NCBI GenBank assembly: GCA_012861695.1
Contig: JAAOOA010000002.1
Location: 17,026,303-17,090,302 of the forward strand
Direction of reading: 5' to 3'
Source of the DNA: Trematomus loennbergii
Taxonomy: Eukaryota > Chordata > Actinopteri > Perciformes > Nototheniidae
Length of the DNA: 64,000 bases
Positions 58,550-64,000 of the stretch are shown one piece after another. A program made the position numbers and the translations under genes. The notes under the pieces are model-generated. The model made no database searches. It was not told where the DNA came from and saw nothing but the letters and a program-made list of their open reading frames with translations. Position 1 is the first letter of the stretch. Each line of letters opens with the position of its first letter.

Positions 58550-60479
58550 TATAGTTTCCTATCTCGACAGGCAATCTGTACTGAGAAGCATCCAGTCCAT
58601 TACACACATATGAGGCCCATCACTCCTGCAGTATTGACAAATTCATCAGGCATTTTTCTCCCTGCTCCCTGAGCAGAATTTAGATTTGACTGCCGTTCCC
58701 AACCCAGAATGGCCTTGTTAGAATAAAAACATGACTTCTCCACTCTGGAGCTAGTTGGGAGCTCTTACAGTGATGAGCCATTACCTGTCAGCGGTTAGAG
58801 CACGGCCTCGAGTTTAGGCTGATTTGTCAAGTACAAGACAGCGAGTAGAAATGCATCCAGCATTACTCATGGCATAATAAGACAAGTCTGCTATTTTATT
58901 ATACATTGACAATAAAACCTTGGAAAAGTACAACCTGTACTGCCAAGGGGTGTTGCAATTTGGAATCATTCCCCTTTTTGGATATGTTTTATTGCTTAAT
59001 CCTTTAGGGAAATACATCACTCTTAAAATGCGACCAACTGCTAAACCAAAACAGTTTGATCCATAACCTAAAATAACACAACTAAACAATGTATTATTGG
59101 AACAAAGAAAAACTAATTTTCTTCTGATATTGTTTATCATAGTAAATATATTATATTTGGGTTTTTGATTGTTTGTCTGACAAAACAGTTGCTGCCCTAT
59201 TTCCTATATCAGTTCACTAAAGTGATGGCAACATCAGACCCATTGCAGTTGCTCATGTATATTAGCTTCATCGCTGTCAGACATCAAGGCTGCCTTCTTC
59301 CTTGTCACATACAGTAGTAGAGATGCCCGGACTGACACCAAGCGGAATCGATTCTGACAAGTGATAAAGAAGTGTTTTGGCATGTTACGGGCCTTGTAGG
59401 CTGGCCTTCGTACCCCACGGTCACAGGTTGAGGACATCCGACCTGAAATGCATGCAAACTAATGGCCAGCATGACTGACATTTCCACCGATGAGCCCAAA
59501 GTGTTGCCCGTTGTCAGCAGGAGTTTATCAATAGGCACGTCTGCATATGCAGTCGTCTATCGATCCATCCATCTCTGTCCGCCCGTCTCTGCATCACTGT
59601 AGCTGTCTGTTGTCATTCAGTGGATTGGTTGTGAGCAGAAATGGCTGCTGGAGCCTCATTTTGCAATCCTTCCACCTTGGGAAAAGGGATTTAGAATAAT
59701 GGCAGCATCATGACATGTTGAAATCTCACCTGTCTTAGCTGTTTTGGACGCAGTAAGTCAGAAATACGCTTTTTATTTAGCAGTCAGCTTTGCAGTTTTA
59801 GCACCTCGTAGGAAACATGCTGTTAGGTGTGTCTGTGTTATCCCTAGTCTATGTCATCACTGTTAACATCCCTAATGGAGGTAAGCAGGCCTTGTTTGCA
59901 CTATTCGCCCATGGAGACTGACTCGCTGTACTGACTGTTTTGGTAACAAGGCCCCCGGTTAATTGCGGTGAGTACCAGAGGCTCTGCCCCTCAAGATAAC
60001 GCAGAGGTTTAGAGCGGCGAGATGCTTTGTGATTAGAGAAAAAGGACCTGGTAGGTGACTGAGGTGAGGATAAAGAAGCCAGATCAGGTCTCTGGGGATA
60101 GAACGGTGTCTATGGGGAATTGAGGTAAACAAGATTGTACCTGTGAGGGAGCTGCTGCCCCCAGGTCATTACCGCTCTTAGAGCAGGAAGCAGAAGTCCC
60201 ACACACATCTCAGTGCTTATCAATGTCCAGGGGATAATAGGGTCACTATTTTTGCCCTAAATTGTCCGCCAGTCAAAGCAATGTTTCATGATGAGGACAT
60301 ACAGTATTTAAGGGCTACAAGGAGTAAGTGGAAATTGAGTTAATGAAACTGCAGCATTAATGCAATGAAGGAGCCAGATAATAACTTCATCCCATTTGGC
60401 TAATCAGTGTTATTCAGCGAGCATATATGTAAATCATTCTCAGAAATGAATTGGAATGACAGGTTCATTGCCTATATAT
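58550..60479. other. Non-coding DNA, partly enhancer-like
   Basis: No gene seen. 58560-58810 and 59860-60430 are repeat-free and mixed in composition; the latter includes GAGGTAAACAAG near 60122-60133 (forkhead-type GTAAACA). A small tandem of ATCGATCCATCCATC-like units lies near 59559-59574. The antisense frames 58814-59140 and 59234-59538 are not supported. Confidence 0.45.
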
Positions 60480-60720
60480 TATTATTACACCTATAGCGTT
60501 TAAACCTGGCTCGGGCCGCAGCTCCCATGGCAGTGAATTTAACTGATTAAATCACTGGGTGCACACAGCAGTGGTGACACGAAAACAACAATTAATAAGC
60601 CAACCCCCAGTGCACAGCAGCTCCTTTTTAACCAGGCTGCTAATAACATTACATGGCACAAATATCCTAATCAGACAGGTGAAAAGGGATTTGGAAGCAA
60701 TTTGAGTGAGTGAGTCCTTA
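60480..60720. promoter_or_regulatory. Enhancer-like block with bulged inverted repeat
   Basis: Seen: CAGTGAATTTAA (60531-60542), loop CTGA, TTAAATCACTG (60547-60557), an inverted repeat with a single unpaired base. CAACAATTAATAAGCC follows near 60586-60601, joining a SOX core and a homeodomain core. Repeat-free. Inferred conserved element. Confidence 0.38.
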
Positions 60721-63700
60721 GTGCGGATAGCCAGCTGCTGTAGTAATGGAATATTTATATATTTTGCTTCATGTTGTATGATAACTTTTGCTTAAGAGGC
60801 TGCTTGCTTTATGTTGATTTTACTGTTTATCTTGACAGCTTTCTCTTTATCTCATTCGTATCCTCACTCCCTCCATTCCCTCCCCCCTGAAAACCATCCC
60901 TCCTCACGCACATGCACAATCACTCACAAAGAATGCACATTAAAAAGGATTTGTTCCCCAAAGAAGGTCGGCATTTGTAAGGCTACTGACAGATTTAAGT
61001 GTCAATTAAGTTGATGTACAGTGGGCACATTATCATACAAGGTTGTCAGCTGTGGCCATTTGAGGGAAACAAATACCCGGAGCTTTACACCTTCCACAGC
61101 TTGAACTTTGTATGGACCCACAGTTGCAATGAATGTCACAGTCAATCATTTATCCAGTTGGCAAGCTTTACGGTGGGGAGTGTGAGATCAAGTCATTTTA
61201 TACAAATAATAACCACACACAAAAAAAAAATCAGGATTCCAAAATACTTTGTCATGTTCAGCGAGGTCCCATCCCTGGCCTGTTCAGAGGTCCTAAACTC
61301 ATTACTGGGAGGGGGGAAATTATACCTCTGCACAAGGATGATGACGAGTTTAATTTGTGTCCAGGGACTGAAGGTGAATGGTGACAGAGGTATTTATCTT
61401 GAGAATGGAGTTTGGGGTCAGGCGAGGCTGGGTGCCTTAAGGCACAAGACATTGACAAATTCATCCAGTAGACCCCATTGCACGGGCCTTTTCTTTGTTT
61501 TGAATCCTTGCCACTCGCTAAGTGACCCACATCGCTCATGCTGCCAATGTGTGAAGAATGCCCTGCCATGCCAGGCATCCTCTGCTGATGCTTGTAGTTC
61601 ATTCTTCTGTGAGGCCCAAATCTGTGACTCCTTTTGAACCATGTTTGTTTGGGCTGTTCGGGAACTGTTAGATTTTGGGTCACTGGGTTAATTTGATTTC
61701 TCAAACTAACAGAAGGCTTCAGGAATATTTCAAATGACAGCATTTTTCTGTTAAGCCTTTCAGTCTGAGCCAATCTGGTGCCATTGAAGTGTATATGCTT
61801 TGAAAACTTTTCCCTTTTCCTTCCTTTCTTTAAAATAATAAAAACAAATGAATGTCCTGTATTATCCTCAGTGGTGTTTACTGAGGGACAAGACTGTGTT
61901 TACATGCGTCTATGGGGATGTTCTGTAGAAAGAAGGGGGTGAGCGACAGAGACCTCTAGTGGGGATTGAAGAAGCCTTATGAAGGTTGACATACAATCTA
62001 TTTTTCAACATTTTATAATGTCGCTCTTTGTGGCTACCATTCCTAAAACCAATTTTATTAAACTGAAAACAACTCTGTATTTCAGTGATTTGATTCACTG
62101 TATTTTGGAGAATCCTGTAAACTCCAAATCTATAAATAAGAAGAATACACAAGACGCATTGAATAAAACTCATAACAATGTAAACATCTATCTGTAATGT
62201 GTAAAGTATCTCAAATATGTGAAATAATTTGACATTAGTAAAACTTTATTTCATTTGAACAGATATTTATTGAAGCACATTTTTATTCCAGACATTTTAA
62301 ATCTAATTTCTTGTTTCAAAAGTCTGTTTTTATTTTGAAATGGAACTTTCAACAATGGCATCTGAATTGAATTTCACTTTGGCCTACTTGATTTTATAAT
62401 GTCACTTTTGACATGACATGAGGGAGGTCAACAGTCATCGCCCTTTTCACCTTTCAGCCAATCTCTTGAATGCAGCTTGTCCTCAGCAAGCTAACAACTG
62501 CTGCAAACATAGCCGATGAGATCCTGTTGGCAAGAGCATCAATGCTAAATAAATTCTGAATCAACAAACGAATGACAGTACAGCACACAGACTCAGATTT
62601 TCCTCTTTAATGTGTCTTCATATGCTATACATATTTTGAAAACTAGATAGGCTTTGGTTGAGAGGTTGAATCATAAGTCAACTTCAAGCTAGCTATCTAG
62701 CCAACACTGCACTGGCTTTTCACTTTGATGCAATCTGGCTAGCCTATAGCTACTCAGTCAGCTATGTTGATAGTAGGCCCTAGGTGTAGCCTTGTCAAGC
62801 TAAATGATAGGAGAGATTACTGTGTGTCTTTGCACTGTTTATATTTACAGCAGCAGCAGCCCTTGGTTTCTTGATTTAGAATAACTTTCGCATCACTGTT
62901 GCACTAGCTAATAGGAGCTAATAGGAGCTAACTGGCTACAGTTGTTGAGTTTACTAGCTTTAGAGAGGCTACAGGCGTATAATGAAATACAACTGATGAA
63001 ATTACATTTAACCATGACAAACAGTTTTGATAATTTCCTATTTTCTTATGTATTGGTTCATCACATGGTTTACTTCCTGTGAATATTTAAATATTATTTG
63101 ATAGGAATGCAATTTAACATCCAATTCAAAGCATGAAACTGATTTGCAACACCTGTTCAATATATTAGAAAAGAAAGCTTTCAATATGATAATTCCATTT
63201 TATCCTACAAATATGGAAAACATAAAAATACCCATCACGTAATACCATACAGTGATACATCAATTCCCAATTCACTTCCGAAATGTACTGTAACTTTTCT
63301 TAAAAATGTATAGCTCTAGTGATTAGGCATGTTTAATGAATTTCATAAAAAACATATGAATCTATTTCATATTTATCACTTTGGGGCTCCTCGGCTTTGG
63401 AGTCAATTGTTTTTGTAGCCATCTAGCCGGGCTAAATTTGTATTGCAGCACTTTGTGTTTTGAAGGCAAGGGTCTCACTTTCCAATTAGGACAATGTATC
63501 AGTGATGGATACAATGTGAAGTGGTCATTTGTTTGTGCTTTGGAAGAAGTTTTCAGAGCCTTTACAATTGCTAACCACTTTACCATGCTTCATCCATCAT
63601 TTTGTCAACACCCTAATGTTTTAGACCTATACAACCTCGGCCCTGAGAGGAAAGTAACACAGACAAAGCAGTTGGGTGCTTTCACAACATGCCAAATGTT

Positions 63701-64000
63701 CAACCTTTCTTGTACTTCCTTTCTTTGTCTATGACTGCCATTTTAAGAAGATTTGTGAATTTTGAATGGCAGGAAAGGTGTTAAGGCTGAACAATACATA
63801 TTTCTGTAGTTCACTGTGTTTTTCAAGTCACTATTCAATAGCTAATACCACATCGAAGGCTGTTGTTCAGATAGATATTTACTCCTACCTGTTTTCTCCC
63901 AAAGACACACAGATATTCAACATGACACTAATATTACATTAAAATTATGTCATAACGTTTGATACACTTACAACATTTACGATTTTCCTGTCCGAAATAG
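60721..64000. other. Non-coding DNA, no gene seen
   Basis: The longest open frame of the window is here (60999-61637 +, 212 codons), directly opposed by a 171-codon minus frame (61258-61773). Neither has a domain, and the plus frame has no supporting start or splice context, so I reject both. 61250-61650 is GC-richer. AGACCTCTAGTGGGG near 61950-61964 reads on the minus strand as a CTCF-like CCACTAGAGG. A short tandem AGCTAATAGG (62907-62930) is present. From 62000 onward the DNA is AT-rich and unremarkable. Confidence 0.5.

Noticed and set aside
60999..61637. 212-codon plus-strand open frame, longest in the window
   Set aside because: An antisense frame of 171 codons covers most of the same DNA, composition looks random (many Ser, Cys, His), no domain or signal peptide, and no supporting start or splice context. 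GC-richer DNA lacks stops by chance in more than one frame.
1..64000. CRISPR array, prophage, toxin-antitoxin or other prokaryotic system
   Set aside because: No regularly spaced repeats, no dense coding, no ribosome-binding-site pattern; repeats are of eukaryotic (fish) type throughout.

Overview
The window looks like non-coding DNA from a ray-finned fish, most likely an acanthomorph (percomorph-type) teleost. This rests on composition (moderately AT-rich, CpG-poor, intron-like), on a tRNA-derived SINE with the GGGCAAGACACTTCACC and GTAAGTCGCTTTGGATAAAAG blocks common in such fish, on a short hAT-type DNA transposon, and on several other degenerate repeats I recognise from teleost genomes. 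Family assignments are from recall, not from a database search. No bacterial, viral or plasmid gene organisation is visible.

No complete protein-coding gene, tRNA gene, rRNA, known microRNA or CRISPR array could be supported. Every open frame long enough to notice is short, often mirrored by an equally long antisense frame, and carries no domain I recognise. The best coding candidate is a 35-nt exon-like segment at 2099-2133 (+): pyrimidine-rich acceptor, open frame reading GRYNAAVDSMK, strong GTAAGT donor. If real, it would make part or all of the window the large intron of a gene that may encode a tetratricopeptide-type repeat. Two further splicing-like signals on the same strand (12866-12889 and 21841-21917) are compatible with a very long intron but may be chance.

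Layout: 1-2.5 kb holds enhancer-like sequence and the exon candidate. At 2.5-12 kb there are a (TA)31 microsatellite, repeat fossils, a TATA-type promoter candidate near 7964 and enhancer-like blocks. At 12-24 kb there are more enhancer-like blocks (16.5-17.2, 17.6-18.0, 20.0-20.3 and 21.8-22.7 kb). At 24.4-26.0 kb there is a repeat cluster. At 27.1-27.7 kb there is a forkhead-motif-rich block. At 34.2-36.8 kb there is a second repeat cluster (hAT element, degenerate repeat, SINE) with a POU-motif block between. At 42-44.3 kb is the stretch that most resembles an ancient conserved non-coding cluster. From 44.6 to 64 kb repeat fossils alternate with enhancer-like blocks, notably 45.5-45.9, 48.1-48.5, 56.1-56.45 and 60.48-60.72 kb.

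The most economical reading is a regulatory landscape (gene desert or giant intron) around a developmental gene outside the window. The enhancer-like calls are impressions from motif content and texture; cross-species alignment is the decisive test. I found no convincing evidence of a novel molecular system.
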